Shown: positions 7,988-16,146, counted from the first letter of the stretch. The stretch: 64,000 nucleotides of DNA from an uncultured Collinsella sp. (GCA_900545445.1 UQZH01000006.1:1-64000), one strand, 5' to 3'. The notes: a model not told the origin generated them from the sequence alone. Translations and numbers: made by a program.

Positions 7988-9508
7988 GTGGCCCAAGAGA
8001 CGTTTAGCGATCGCCTGCGACAGACTATGTCCGATCGCGACGTTCGCCAGTCGGACGTAATCCGCGCATCGGAGATGCTCGGCAAAAAACTCGGCAAGAG
8101 TCAGATGAGCCAATATGTGAGCGGCAAGACGATCCCGCGGCGCGACGTGGCTGAGCTGCTCGCCCGTATTTTGGAGGTCGATGTTACCTGGCTGCTTGCC
8201 GGCGACGCCGATCAAGGCGAGGCATCATCACCCCGCAACGATTCCAAGCCCGAACCCCATCCCTCAGCTCAAATTCCAAGGAGCACCACCATGCGTACTT
8301 TTTCTAAATCCACCAAGCTCGATAATGTCCTGTATGACGTGCGCGGCCCCGTCGTCGACGAAGCTGCCCGTATGGAGGACGAGGGCGAGCGTATTCTCAA
8401 GCTCAACATCGGCAACCCGGCGCCCTTCGGTTTCCGCACGCCCGACGAGGTCATCAAGGACATGCGCCAGCAGCTGCCCGACTGCGAAGGCTATTCCAAC
8501 TCGCGTGGCCTGTTCTCCGCGCGCAAGGCAATCATGCAGTACTCGCAGATCAAAGGCCTGCCCAACGTTCAGATGGAGCACATCTACACGGGCAACGGCG
8601 TGTCCGAGCTCATTCAGCTTTCGATGAACGCGCTGCTCGACAACGGCGATGAGATCCTGATCCCCAGCCCCGACTACCCGCTCTGGACGGCGTGCGCGAC
8701 CCTTGCCGGCGGCCATCCTGTGCACTACCTGTGCGACGAGCAGGCCGATTGGTATCCCGATCTGCAGGATATGGAGTCCAAGATCACGAGCGCGACCAAG
8801 GCCCTCGTCATCATCAACCCCAACAACCCCACGGGCTCCGTTTACCCGCGTGAGGTGCTCGAGGACATCGTTGAGGTTGCGCGCAGGCACCAGCTCATGA
8901 TCTTTGCCGACGAGATCTACGACCGTCTGTGCATGGACGGCTACGAGCACGTCTCGATTGCCTCGCTCGCCCCCGACCTGCCCTGCGTCACCTTTAGCGG
9001 CCTTTCCAAGTCGCACATGATTGCGGGCTATCGTATTGGCTGGATGGTGCTTTCGGGCAACCAGCGCTGCATGAGCGACTTCATTATGGGTATCAACATG
9101 CTTTCTAACATGCGCCTGTGCTCCAACGTGCCGGCCCAGTCGATCGTCCAGACGGCGCTCGGCGGCCATCAGTCGGTCAACGACTACATCCGTCCCGGCG
9201 GTCGTGTCTACGAGCAGCGCAACTTTGTGTATGAGGCACTCAACAAGATCGATGGCATCTCGGTGGTCAAGCCGCGCGCGGCGTTCTATATCTTCCCCAA
9301 GATGGATGTTAAGAAGTTCAACATCACCGATGACGAGCAGTTTGCCCTCGACCTGCTGCACGAGAAGAAGATTCTGATCACGCGCGGCGGCGGCTTTAAC
9401 TGGGCCGAGCCCGATCACTTCCGCATCGTGTACCTGCCGCGCATGGAAGTACTCAAAGAGTCCCTCGAAGACTTAGCCGACTTCTTTGATCACTACCGCC
9501 AGAGCTAA
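7988..9508 (+). CDS. XRE-type HTH domain fused to AlaA-like alanine aminotransferase
   Basis: 506 residues. Residues ~5-75 form a Cro/C1-like helix-turn-helix (SQMSQYVSGKTIPRRDVAEL is the core). A polar Ser/Pro linker follows, then from residue 102 a complete class I/II PLP-dependent aminotransferase close to AlaA, which makes alanine from pyruvate and glutamate. Seen: NPNNPTG, DEIYD, the PLP lysine in SGLSKSHMIAGYRIGW, and a C-terminal FRIVYLP arginine. The GTG at 7988 follows AAGGAGG. An internal ATG at 8291 also has AAGGAG 7 nt upstream and would give a 405-residue protein, the length of E. coli AlaA, so two products are possible. The fusion resembles a regulator controlled by, or controlling, alanine synthesis. 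Its own operators probably lie at 7886-7966. Confidence 0.88.
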   Translation: MAQETFSDRLRQTMSDRDVRQSDVIRASEMLGKKLGKSQMSQYVSGKTIPRRDVAELLARILEVDVTWLLAGDADQGEASSPRNDSKPEPHPSAQIPRSTTMRTFSKSTKLDNVLYDVRGPVVDEAARMEDEGERILKLNIGNPAPFGFRTPDEVIKDMRQQLPDCEGYSNSRGLFSARKAIMQYSQIKGLPNVQMEHIYTGNGVSELIQLSMNALLDNGDEILIPSPDYPLWTACATLAGGHPVHYLCDEQADWYPDLQDMESKITSATKALVIINPNNPTGSVYPREVLEDIVEVARRHQLMIFADEIYDRLCMDGYEHVSIASLAPDLPCVTFSGLSKSHMIAGYRIGWMVLSGNQRCMSDFIMGINMLSNMRLCSNVPAQSIVQTALGGHQSVNDYIRPGGRVYEQRNFVYEALNKIDGISVVKPRAAFYIFPKMDVKKFNITDDEQFALDLLHEKKILITRGGGFNWAEPDHFRIVYLPRMEVLKESLEDLADFFDHYRQS

Positions 9509-9530
9509 GGGATAGAGGCTCCATACAATC

Positions 9531-9569
9531 GAAAGCTCCCTGCAGTTGCTTGGCTGCGGGGAGCTTTCT
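9531..9569. terminator. Bidirectional terminator
   Basis: GAAAGCTCCC (9531-9540) pairs with GGGGAGCTTTC (9559-9569) with inner TGCAG/CTGCG pairing; it lies between the convergent aminotransferase and deformylase-like genes. Confidence 0.7.
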
Positions 9570-9582
9570 TGAATCGTCGGAA

Positions 9583-9993
9583 CTATATAACGATTCCTCG
9601 ACAGTGGTCGATTTCGTGCTGGATGATCTCGGCGGTGTAGCCCGAGAAGTTTTTGATGCGGCGGACAAAGTTCTCGTCCAAATACTCAACCTTAATGCGG
9701 CGATAGCGGGTACAGGGACGCTCGCCGATTAGCGAGAGGCATCCTTCGCTCGTCTGATAGGCATTGACCTGCTCAAGAATTTGAGGGTTGTACATCAGGA
9801 GCGCCCTGGTGCCGTCCTTTACGCAGATGATGCGTTTGCGCACGCCGATCATGTTGGCGGCGAGGCCCACGCACTCGTGCTCATGTTCGTTGAGCGTATC
9901 CAGGAGGTCCTGCCCGGTCGCGGCGTCGTCGGGTCCCGCGTCTTCGGAAGGAAGGCGCAAAAAGAACTCGGATTTCATGATGGGCTTGATCAT
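9583..9993 (-). CDS. Peptide deformylase-like protein
   Basis: 136 residues of the short deformylase branch. Motif 2 EGCLS and motif 3 QHEIDH (metal histidines and catalytic glutamate) are intact; motif 1 reads GLAANMIG with Met in place of the usual Gln. It is thus more likely to be active than the paralogue at 1841-2260. Start set at ATG 9993 with GAGGAG about 7 nt upstream, rather than the 72-codon-longer open frame. It is divergent from the MFS exporter at 10199. The housekeeping def gene would be expected elsewhere, so the role may be auxiliary. Confidence 0.85.
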   Translation of the reverse strand: MIKPIMKSEFFLRLPSEDAGPDDAATGQDLLDTLNEHEHECVGLAANMIGVRKRIICVKDGTRALLMYNPQILEQVNAYQTSEGCLSLIGERPCTRYRRIKVEYLDENFVRRIKNFSGYTAEIIQHEIDHCRGIVI

Positions 9994-10198
9994 GGCGGGC
10001 TCCTCATGTCTTATGCTTTCGTGGACTTTTAATAATAGCGCGGAAGGAAAGCTGTGCGTCCGCGTTACAATCTTTCGACGTTGGACCATGTTGTCAGACT
10101 CGTCGTGTACGGCGTCTGGCGTAAGTCTAGGGCTCATTTTTCGCCCTGGACTGTTCCTCTGGGGCGATGCGACTGTCGTTCCAAGAGGAAGGAAATGC

Positions 10199-11614
10199 AT
10201 GGGGAGCAAATCTCAGCAACAAGTTAGAGTAACGCCATCGGGCACTGCGGCGCTTCTCGTCGTAATGTATATTGCAGCCTTTGTCGCCGCGTTTAACGAG
10301 AACATCATTAACGTGGCGTTGCACGACATTATGGCGGCCTTTTCGGTGAGTGCCACCACGGCGCAGTGGCTCGTTTCGGGCTACATGATCGTGACGTCGA
10401 TCTTTACGGCCATCATGGCCTTCCTGTCCGGTCGTTTCTCGACGCGCAAGCTGCTGTTTTTCGCATGCGGATGCATGGTCGCCGGCGAAGCCCTGTGCCT
10501 GGTCGCTCCGTCGTTTAGCGTTTTGCTGCCAAGTCGTATTTTGCAGGCTGCGGGATCGGGCATCTTGTTCCCGCTCATGATGAACGTGGTGCTGTCTTGT
10601 GCCCCGCGTGAGAAGCTCGGTCTGTATCTGAGCCTGGGTGGTGCCTGCATTACGCTGGGGCCGGCGTTTGGACCCGTGATCAGCGGTCTTATGTGCACGT
10701 TGTTTGGCTGGAGGGCGGTGTTCGTAGTGCCACTGGTGGGCGGCATTGCGGTCGCAGCGGCGGGCGTTAAGCTTGTTCAGAATGTCGGAGAGCGTTCGAA
10801 CACCACGCTTGATATTCTGTCGGTTGTTTTGCTCGCGGCCGGCATTACGGCATTTGTGTATTCCGTAGGCGAGTTCTCGACCAATCTGATTGCCGGCATC
10901 GCGACGCTCTTCGCCGCCATTGTGCTGCTCGGCCTGTTTGCGGCCCGCCAGCTCAAGCTCGAGCATCCGGTGCTTAACGTGCGTCCCATGGCGAGCGTTC
11001 GTTTTTGGCCTGCGTGTCTGCTTGTGGTGGTGTCGATGACGACGACGTTCTCGATGAGCGTTTTGTTGCCGCTCTATTTTGAGGGCGCATACGGCATGAC
11101 CGCCCTTGTTGCGGGCTTGCTCATTTTGCCGGCGATTGCCTGCAATGCCGTGACCTCGATTGTGGGCGGACGCGTGATGGACGCCCGTGGCGCATGGCCG
11201 CTGCTGCCGGTCGGCTTTGCCCTGATCGCCGTGGGGCAGACTGCCATCTCGATGACGGCCGCAAGCATGAACATCGGCGTCGTCGTGGCGCTGACCGTTG
11301 TTGTGTATGCCGGAGTCGGTTTGGTGCTGAGCCCCTCGCAAACGGCCGGCTTGGAGACGCTGCCTGTCGCTGAGCATCCTCACGGAACAGCATTGCTCAA
11401 CACGTGGAACATGATTGCCGCATCGTTTGGCCCGTTGCTGTTTATCGGCCTGCTCTCGAGTTCTGCGGCGACTGCCGGCGCCGCTGGCGTTGCGACCGAC
11501 GTTGCCCAGGCGATTGGATTTGCGGCAGCCGTGCGTGTGGCGGCTGTAATTGCCGTGGTCGGATTTGTGGTATCGGTTGTGTACGCTCGCCGCGAGTCGC
11601 ACATGTCGCATTAA
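10199..11614 (+). CDS. MFS (DHA2/EmrB-QacA type) multidrug exporter
   Basis: 471-residue major facilitator protein with many hydrophobic helices (DHA2 members have 14). The start NENIINVALHDIMAAFSVSATTAQWLVSGYM matches the DHA2 motif in helix 1 (acidic residue, NVALP-type) and the loop before helix 2; LGPAFGPVISG matches motif C of drug antiporters. ATG 10199 has GAGGAAGGA about 7 nt upstream. No adjacent regulator is obvious, but the 205-nt divergent region towards the deformylase-like gene could hold its promoter. Substrate unknown. Confidence 0.88.
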   Translation: MGSKSQQQVRVTPSGTAALLVVMYIAAFVAAFNENIINVALHDIMAAFSVSATTAQWLVSGYMIVTSIFTAIMAFLSGRFSTRKLLFFACGCMVAGEALCLVAPSFSVLLPSRILQAAGSGILFPLMMNVVLSCAPREKLGLYLSLGGACITLGPAFGPVISGLMCTLFGWRAVFVVPLVGGIAVAAAGVKLVQNVGERSNTTLDILSVVLLAAGITAFVYSVGEFSTNLIAGIATLFAAIVLLGLFAARQLKLEHPVLNVRPMASVRFWPACLLVVVSMTTTFSMSVLLPLYFEGAYGMTALVAGLLILPAIACNAVTSIVGGRVMDARGAWPLLPVGFALIAVGQTAISMTAASMNIGVVVALTVVVYAGVGLVLSPSQTAGLETLPVAEHPHGTALLNTWNMIAASFGPLLFIGLLSSSAATAGAAGVATDVAQAIGFAAAVRVAAVIAVVGFVVSVVYARRESHMSH

Positions 11615-11766
11615 TGTGTGCACATAGATTCTGCAGCTAGATTAGCGGGCGACACCATAAACTAATGGACGTTTTGCCGAGAGGCATGAATGTTTAAAGC
11701 GCAAAGAGTGCGCGACGGGCCCCGCGAATGGGGCGATGATGCCCGAGAGGGCCAAGAAGGAGTCTC
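11615..11766 (+). promoter_or_regulatory. Long structured leader of the RGG-tailed gene
   Basis: Within this 152-nt leader I see a hairpin GCGCA/TGCGC around AAAGAG (about 11699-11713), then GGGC/GCCC enclosing CCCC/GGGG (about 11717-11744), then a GAGAGGGCC stretch before the ribosome binding site AAGGAG. This density of GC-rich pairing suggests a cis-acting RNA, but I cannot match it to a named family. Confidence 0.35.
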
Positions 11767-12597
11767 ATGTCTGAGAACGAAGAGATCATGAACGAGACCG
11801 AGAACGAGACCATGGCTGCCGAGGTTGAGGCAGTCGAGACCGTGGAGACCGAAACTGCCGAGGTTGAGGCTGCTGACGAGGTTTCCGTCGAGGAGGAGGC
11901 CGAGGTTGTCGAGGCCGCCGTTGATTACGATGACGAAGAGCTGATGGACAAGATGCAGAAGGCCGCCCGCCTGCTGCGCAGCCGTCGCTTTGCTATTTCC
12001 AAGGAGGAGGAGGCCAAGGCCGAGCGCATGGCGAACATCGAGCGCGCCATCAAGCTTCTTGACCTCAAGCCCAAGATGGAGCAGAAGGAAATGTCCGACC
12101 TGCTGGGCATGCGCCTTCGCGAGCTCGATGGCCTGATGGCCGAGGCCGAGGCTGCCGATCTGGTCGGCCGCATCGACGACGCCGAGGGCGATATGCGCAA
12201 GATCGTTGTCTTCGCTGCCGAGGATGCCGCTGAGGGCCTGGTCGAGCTTGCCAACAAGAAGGAGAAGCTCCTGCCCGAGCTTTCTTACGAGGAGGCCACC
12301 GAGCTGATGGCCGCTCTCGATAAGGTTATCGCTCCGCTCGTCGCCATGGGCCTGGACGAGGACCGCGGTCCTCGCGGCGGCCGTGACGACCGCGGTGGCC
12401 GTGGCGGCTTTGGCGATCGCGGTGGCCGTGGCGGCGACCGTGGCGGTCGCGGCGGCTTTGGCGGCAACCGTGGTGGCTATGGCGATCGCGGTGGCAACCG
12501 TGGCGGCTTCGGCGGCAACCGTGGTAACGACCGCGGCGGCCGCGGTGGCGATCGTGGCGGCCGCAACGGTGGCGGCTTCCGCGGCAACCGCTTCTAA
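11767..12597 (+). CDS. Acidic winged-helix protein with C-terminal RGG repeats
   Basis: 276 residues in three parts. Residues 1-55 are very acidic (Glu/Val-rich, low complexity). Residues ~56-190 contain a helical, MarR-like winged-helix region (KEMSDLLGMRLRELDGLMAE reads as a recognition helix pair). Residues ~200-276 are a Gly/Arg/Asp tail with many RGG and GGR units such as DRGGRGGF and GGNRGGYGDR, resembling RNA-binding RGG boxes. No enzyme motif. ATG follows AAGGAG by 4-5 nt. I infer a nucleic-acid, probably RNA-binding protein; the acidic head and cationic tail suggest self-association. The tail is encoded by repetitive GC-rich DNA that may vary in length. Exact function unknown. Confidence 0.8.
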   Translation: MSENEEIMNETENETMAAEVEAVETVETETAEVEAADEVSVEEEAEVVEAAVDYDDEELMDKMQKAARLLRSRRFAISKEEEAKAERMANIERAIKLLDLKPKMEQKEMSDLLGMRLRELDGLMAEAEAADLVGRIDDAEGDMRKIVVFAAEDAAEGLVELANKKEKLLPELSYEEATELMAALDKVIAPLVAMGLDEDRGPRGGRDDRGGRGGFGDRGGRGGDRGGRGGFGGNRGGYGDRGGNRGGFGGNRGNDRGGRGGDRGGRNGGGFRGNRF

Positions 12598-12601
12598 TTG
12601 G

Positions 12602-12629
12602 GTTACGCGGTTTTACCAAACCGCGTAAC
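12602..12629 (+). terminator. Terminator-like perfect hairpin
   Basis: A 12-bp perfect stem (12602-12613 with 12618-12629) and TACC loop 4 nt after the RGG gene stop. No U-run follows, but the arm contains TTT/AAA ends. Confidence 0.65.
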
Positions 12630-12642
12630 TAGTTGACGCTGC

Positions 12643-12742
12643 GCGCCACCCAGGGCGACAATTTGTCATTCAAAAGGCAAGGCATGACCAGAAGGTCTAT
12701 GCCTTGCCTTTTTCATGCCAACTTGTTCGCCCTGGGCGGCGC
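12643..12742. repeat. 100-nt nested inverted repeat
   Basis: Outer arms GCGCCACCCAGGGCGA (12643-12658) and 12727-12742 pair with one mismatch; inner arms (GGCAAGGCATGACC at 12676-12689 against 12694-12708) pair with one bulge around AGAA, leaving a loosely paired middle. It could fold as one long hairpin. No coding potential or U-tract. Confidence 0.6.
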
Positions 12743-12798
12743 TCGCTGGCGTTGCCAAAGCATCGGCGTTCCCATAGTCCAAATCTGCAAAAAAGGGA

Positions 12799-12846
12799 TG
12801 CCAAAAAGGGGCAGGTTTATTTTGGTCGGTTTTATCTGGGCAAACG
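12799..12846 (+). repeat. 48-nt dispersed repeat, copy 1
   Basis: The 48 nt starting TGCCAAAAAGGGGCAGG match the minus strand of 35772-35819 at 41 of 48 positions. This copy has a degraded stem (GCCAAAA with TTTTGGT). It lies inside the gene-free, hairpin-rich region. Confidence 0.55.
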
Positions 12847-12861
12847 TGGTCGTCTATCGCA

Positions 12862-12923
12862 ATGTAGTCGTTGGGGACGTTCTTGTTTGACTAGTCGTTT
12901 AAGAACGTCCCCAACGACTACAT
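12862..12923. repeat. 23-bp perfect inverted repeat
   Basis: Arms 12862-12884 and 12901-12923 are exact reverse complements (left arm starts ATGTAGTCGTTGGGG) with a 16-nt loop. There is no U-run. It directly abuts the next inverted repeat. Confidence 0.8.
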
Positions 12924-12925
12924 AG

Positions 12926-12995
12926 AACGAGAGTGGATAATCTCCCGGTATGAGCCCATATTCTTGCTCAAGGTGGGAGATTATCCACTCTCGTT
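12926..12995. repeat. 21-bp perfect inverted repeat
   Basis: Arms 12926-12946 and 12975-12995 are exact reverse complements (left arm starts AACGAGAGTGGATAATC) with a 28-nt loop. It lies 20 nt beyond the pdxT stop and could also serve as its terminator. Confidence 0.8.
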
Positions 12996-13015
12996 TCGTT
13001 TGTTGATTTCGATGC

Positions 13016-13603
13016 CTACATTTGTAGGAACAGTTCGTGGAGGCGGGTGTCGTCGTCGAGTTCGGGATGGAAGGTGACACCGAGCTGGTTGCCCTGGCGG
13101 GCGGCGACGATGCGCTCGTCGACTTTCGCTAAGGCCTTGGCGTCGCCGTGGACCTCGACGATGCGGGGCGCGCGGATAAACGTCAGCGGCACTTCACCGT
13201 CGATGCCGGCTACCTGCCCCTTGGTTCGAAAGCTGCCGAGCTGCCTGCCGTAGGCATTGCGCTCGACAAGTACATCCATGGTTGCCAGGCGCGGCGTCCC
13301 CTTATCGTCGTGGGCGGCAAGGTCGTGAGCCAGTAGAATCAGGCCGGCGCAGGTGCCCAGGACGGGCATGCCTTCAGCGATACGGGCACGAAGCTCCTCG
13401 AGCATGCCCAACTCATCAAGCAGCTTCCCTTGAACGGTAGACTCGCCGCCGGGAAGTACCAGACGGTCAAAGTCCTGCTTCAAATCAGCCGCCTGCCTCA
13501 GCTCAATACAGTGTGCGCCCAGCTCGGACAGCCTCGCCTCGTGCTCGGCAAAAGCACCTTGGACCGCCAGCACGGCGACCGTCTGGTCTGCGTAATCGCT
13601 CAT
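13016..13603 (-). CDS. pdxT: PdxT, glutaminase subunit of pyridoxal 5'-phosphate synthase
   Basis: Class I glutamine amidotransferase of 195 residues that feeds ammonia to PdxS for vitamin B6 synthesis. Seen: LPGGEST substrate-binding loop, nucleophile Cys in GTCAGLILLA, and the FHPEL histidine-glutamate pair near the C-terminus. It starts 20 nt after the pdxS stop, so the two form an operon with pdxS first. The complex is a 12+12 assembly in known members. GATCGC-type spacer includes AAAGGA as ribosome binding site. Confidence 0.95.
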   Translation of the reverse strand: MSDYADQTVAVLAVQGAFAEHEARLSELGAHCIELRQAADLKQDFDRLVLPGGESTVQGKLLDELGMLEELRARIAEGMPVLGTCAGLILLAHDLAAHDDKGTPRLATMDVLVERNAYGRQLGSFRTKGQVAGIDGEVPLTFIRAPRIVEVHGDAKALAKVDERIVAARQGNQLGVTFHPELDDDTRLHELFLQM

Positions 13604-13623
13604 GTGCGATCCTTTCTGCTGGA

Positions 13624-14514
13624 CTAGCGCCCGCGCTCCTCCATGATGATCTCAATTTCGTCGGCGTTGATGCCCACCATGGCCTCGCCCAGGTCCTCCG
13701 AAAGCTCAGCGATGAGCTTGGCGTCGGTGAAGTTGGCCACAGCCTTAACGATGGCAGCGGCGCGCTTGGCGGGATCGCCGCTCTTAAAGATGCCCGAGCC
13801 GACAAAGACGCCCTCGGCGCCCAGCTGCATCATCAGCGCGGCGTCGGCAGGGGTTGCCACACCGCCAGCAGCAAAGTTCACGACGGGGAGCTTGCCCGTG
13901 GCGTGGACATCGCGTACCAGCTCGACCGGAACCTGCAGCTGCTTGGCTGCCTCAAAGAGTTCGTCGTCGCGCAGGGCAACAACGTCGCGGATCTGCTTTT
14001 GGATCTTGCGCATGTGGCGCACGGCCTGGACCACGTCGCCCGTGCCCGGCTCGCCCTTGGTGCGGATCATCGTGGCACCTTCGGCGACGCGGCGCAGCGC
14101 CTCGCCCAGGTCGCGGGCACCGCAGACAAACGGGACGTCAAACTGGGTCTTGTCGATGTGGTAGACATCGTCGGCGGGGGAGAGAACCTCGGATTCATCG
14201 ATGTAGTCGATCTCGATGGCTTGAAGGACCTGCGCCTCGACGATGTGACCGATGCGGCACTTGGCCATGACGGGGATGGAGACGGCCTCTTGGATGCCCT
14301 TGATCATCTTGGGATCGCTCATACGCGAGACGCCGCCTGCGGCACGGATGTCGGCCGGGATGCGCTCGAGTGCCATGACGGCGCAGGCGCCTGCCTCCTC
14401 GGCGATGCGTGCCTGCTCGGGAGTGGTGACGTCCATGATGACGCCGCCCTTGAGCATCTGCGCGAGCTCGCGGTTGAGTTTGACGCGATCGGCCTTGCTG
14501 GTCTGTTCTGCCAT
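13624..14514 (-). CDS. pdxS: PdxS, pyridoxal 5'-phosphate synthase subunit
   Basis: 296-residue (beta/alpha)8 barrel that makes PLP from ribose 5-phosphate, glyceraldehyde 3-phosphate and ammonia. Seen: [13 protein letters not shown] with the catalytic Asp, [24 protein letters not shown] with the active-site Lys, and [25 protein letters not shown] for phosphate binding. ATG 14514 ([17 protein letters not shown]) is chosen for its GGGAG; the open frame extends 14 codons further without a ribosome site. A MocR-type regulator is divergent from it, consistent with PLP-responsive control. Confidence 0.96.
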   Translation of the reverse strand: MAEQTSKADRVKLNRELAQMLKGGVIMDVTTPEQARIAEEAGACAVMALERIPADIRAAGGVSRMSDPKMIKGIQEAVSIPVMAKCRIGHIVEAQVLQAIEIDYIDESEVLSPADDVYHIDKTQFDVPFVCGARDLGEALRRVAEGATMIRTKGEPGTGDVVQAVRHMRKIQKQIRDVVALRDDELFEAAKQLQVPVELVRDVHATGKLPVVNFAAGGVATPADAALMMQLGAEGVFVGSGIFKSGDPAKRAAAIVKAVANFTDAKLIAELSEDLGEAMVGINADEIEIIMEERGR

Positions 14515-14606
14515 GGTTGCTCCCTTGGTTGGCATGTGCATTGCTTGACGGAACATCCTATCGGGGAGCTGGGTATGGCGAAATACTCAGTTTTCGAGAT
14601 AATTAC

Positions 14607-14648
14607 AAGGTCAGACTAATACCAGATTGAACAGCGCGATAAGGTCAG
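14607..14648. promoter_or_regulatory. Direct repeats AAGGTCAG in the pdxS-pdxR intergenic region
   Basis: AAGGTCAG occurs at 14607-14614 and 14641-14648, same orientation, 34 nt apart, in the 145-nt region between pdxS and the MocR-type regulator. PdxR-type regulators are known to bind direct repeats in such positions. The second copy overlaps the regulator's ribosome binding site. Confidence 0.45.
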
Positions 14649-14659
14649 GTGGCAAACAC

Positions 14660-16075
14660 ATGCTTGACTACAATTTGGAAAAACGCGGCGAAGCATCGCT
14701 CTATGAGTATGTTTACCAGCAAATTCGAGATGATATCGTAGCTGGACGCATTGCGGCGGGGGAACATCTTCCGTCTAAGCGCGCCTTTGCCAGTCATCTG
14801 GGAATCAGTGTCATTACCATCGAGAATGCATATAACCAGTTACTTGCCGAGGGCTATATTTGCTCAATGCCGCGTCGGGGCTACTACGCTTGCGAGCTTC
14901 CGGATGCACCGGTTTTGCCTTCGGCTGCGGAGGGCATCGACCGAGATGCCGTCTCCGCGGGCCCCAGCGCACATGATATCAACGGACAGGTCGAGCGATT
15001 TGATGCGCTTTCTCCTTCCGCTTTGGAGACGGCGCGGCTTTGGCAAAGCGCGCTGCGGGCGACGCTGGCATCCGAAGACGAACGCGAAATCTTTTCGACT
15101 GCGCCGGCACAGGGCACCGCTCGGCTACGACGCGCAATTGCTCACCACCTGCGCGGGACAAGGGGTATGAATGTCGACCCCGACAACATCGTTATCGGTG
15201 CGGGCGCCCAGCTGCTCGATACCATGTTGGTTCAGTTGCTTGGAGCCGACAAGGTGTATGCCGTTGAGGATCCGGGCTATTTGCGCCTGACGCGCATCTA
15301 TCAGGCCATGGGCTGCAAAGTTCGACATATCCCGTTGGATGATGAGGGCGTGGTCTTGAGCACTCTGCAGAAAAGCGGGACCGATGTCCTTCATCTGATG
15401 CCGTCCCATCAGTATCCGACCGGCCTTGTGACGAGCATTGCGCGTCGCTACGCGCTGCTCAGCTGGGCCGCCGAGCGACCGGGTCGGTATCTCATCGAAG
15501 ATGACTTTGATTGTGAGTTTCGCCTTGCCGGCAAACCGATTCCCGCGCTCGCGTCGATCGATGCCGCCCAGTCGGTTATCTACACCAACACGTTTTCGAA
15601 GAGCCTGTCATCGGCGTTGCGTCTAGCGTACATGGTGCTGCCCGACGAGCTAATGGAGCGGTTTAGGCGCAACCTTGGTTTTTACGCCTCGTCGGTGAGT
15701 TCTGTTGACCAGGTCGCTTTGGCTCGTTTGCTGGAATCGGGTGATTACGAGCGACATGTGAACCGCGTGCGCGTTCGTGCTCGCGAGGCGCGTGATGGCC
15801 TGGCGGCGCTTGTGCGGAAAGCGTTTCCGGCAGGGGAGGTTTCGATCGAGCATGCGGACGCGGGCCTTTACTGCACCGTTGCCCTGTCCGAGGACGGAGC
15901 GGGGAAGAGTTTCGCGAAGGCTCTTGCTGACGCTCGTATTTCCTATGTCAACATCGCCGATTGCCTGTGGACGGGTGATCGGGCATCGACTAAGAACGCT
16001 CCATCTCGCGTCCTCATACAATACGACGACCTGAGCCCTCAGTCGCTCATCGCTCTTCAAGAGCAGCTGCAATAA
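14660..16075 (+). CDS. pdxR: MocR/PdxR-type regulator (GntR HTH fused to aminotransferase fold)
   Basis: 471 residues. Residues ~10-80 form a GntR winged helix (PSKRAFASHLGISVITIENAYNQLLAEGYI), followed by a class I aminotransferase-like domain with the PLP lysine in NTFSKSLSSALRLAYM. Such proteins bind PLP as an effector rather than transaminate. ATG 14660 follows AGGTGG; the longer open frame from 14627 has no ribosome site. Being divergent from pdxST, it most likely activates or represses B6 synthesis. The gene name is inferred from context. Confidence 0.88.
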   Translation: MLDYNLEKRGEASLYEYVYQQIRDDIVAGRIAAGEHLPSKRAFASHLGISVITIENAYNQLLAEGYICSMPRRGYYACELPDAPVLPSAAEGIDRDAVSAGPSAHDINGQVERFDALSPSALETARLWQSALRATLASEDEREIFSTAPAQGTARLRRAIAHHLRGTRGMNVDPDNIVIGAGAQLLDTMLVQLLGADKVYAVEDPGYLRLTRIYQAMGCKVRHIPLDDEGVVLSTLQKSGTDVLHLMPSHQYPTGLVTSIARRYALLSWAAERPGRYLIEDDFDCEFRLAGKPIPALASIDAAQSVIYTNTFSKSLSSALRLAYMVLPDELMERFRRNLGFYASSVSSVDQVALARLLESGDYERHVNRVRVRAREARDGLAALVRKAFPAGEVSIEHADAGLYCTVALSEDGAGKSFAKALADARISYVNIADCLWTGDRASTKNAPSRVLIQYDDLSPQSLIALQEQLQ

Positions 16076-16086
16076 GCCCACGAAAA

Positions 16087-16112
16087 AGGCCCGAACCATG
16101 CGGTCCGGGCCT
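16087..16112. terminator. Bidirectional terminator
   Basis: AGGCCCG (16087-16093) pairs with CGGGCCT (16106-16112), inner ACC/GGT, loop ATGC; preceded by AAAAA, so it reads as a terminator for the minus-strand rubrerythrin and can also serve pdxR. Confidence 0.7.
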
Positions 16113-16146
16113 CATCGAGCTAGAGGTTATGTCTCAGGCGGTTGGC

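Noticed and set aside
12383..12594. Possible CRISPR-like or tandem repeat array in the RGG region
   Set aside because: The repetition is codon-level Gly/Arg repetition without fixed repeat and spacer lengths.
12285..12628. Arg/Pro- and Val/Ala-rich frames in the RGG tail region
   Set aside because: They are other-frame readings of the repetitive GGC/CGT codons of the RGG tail.
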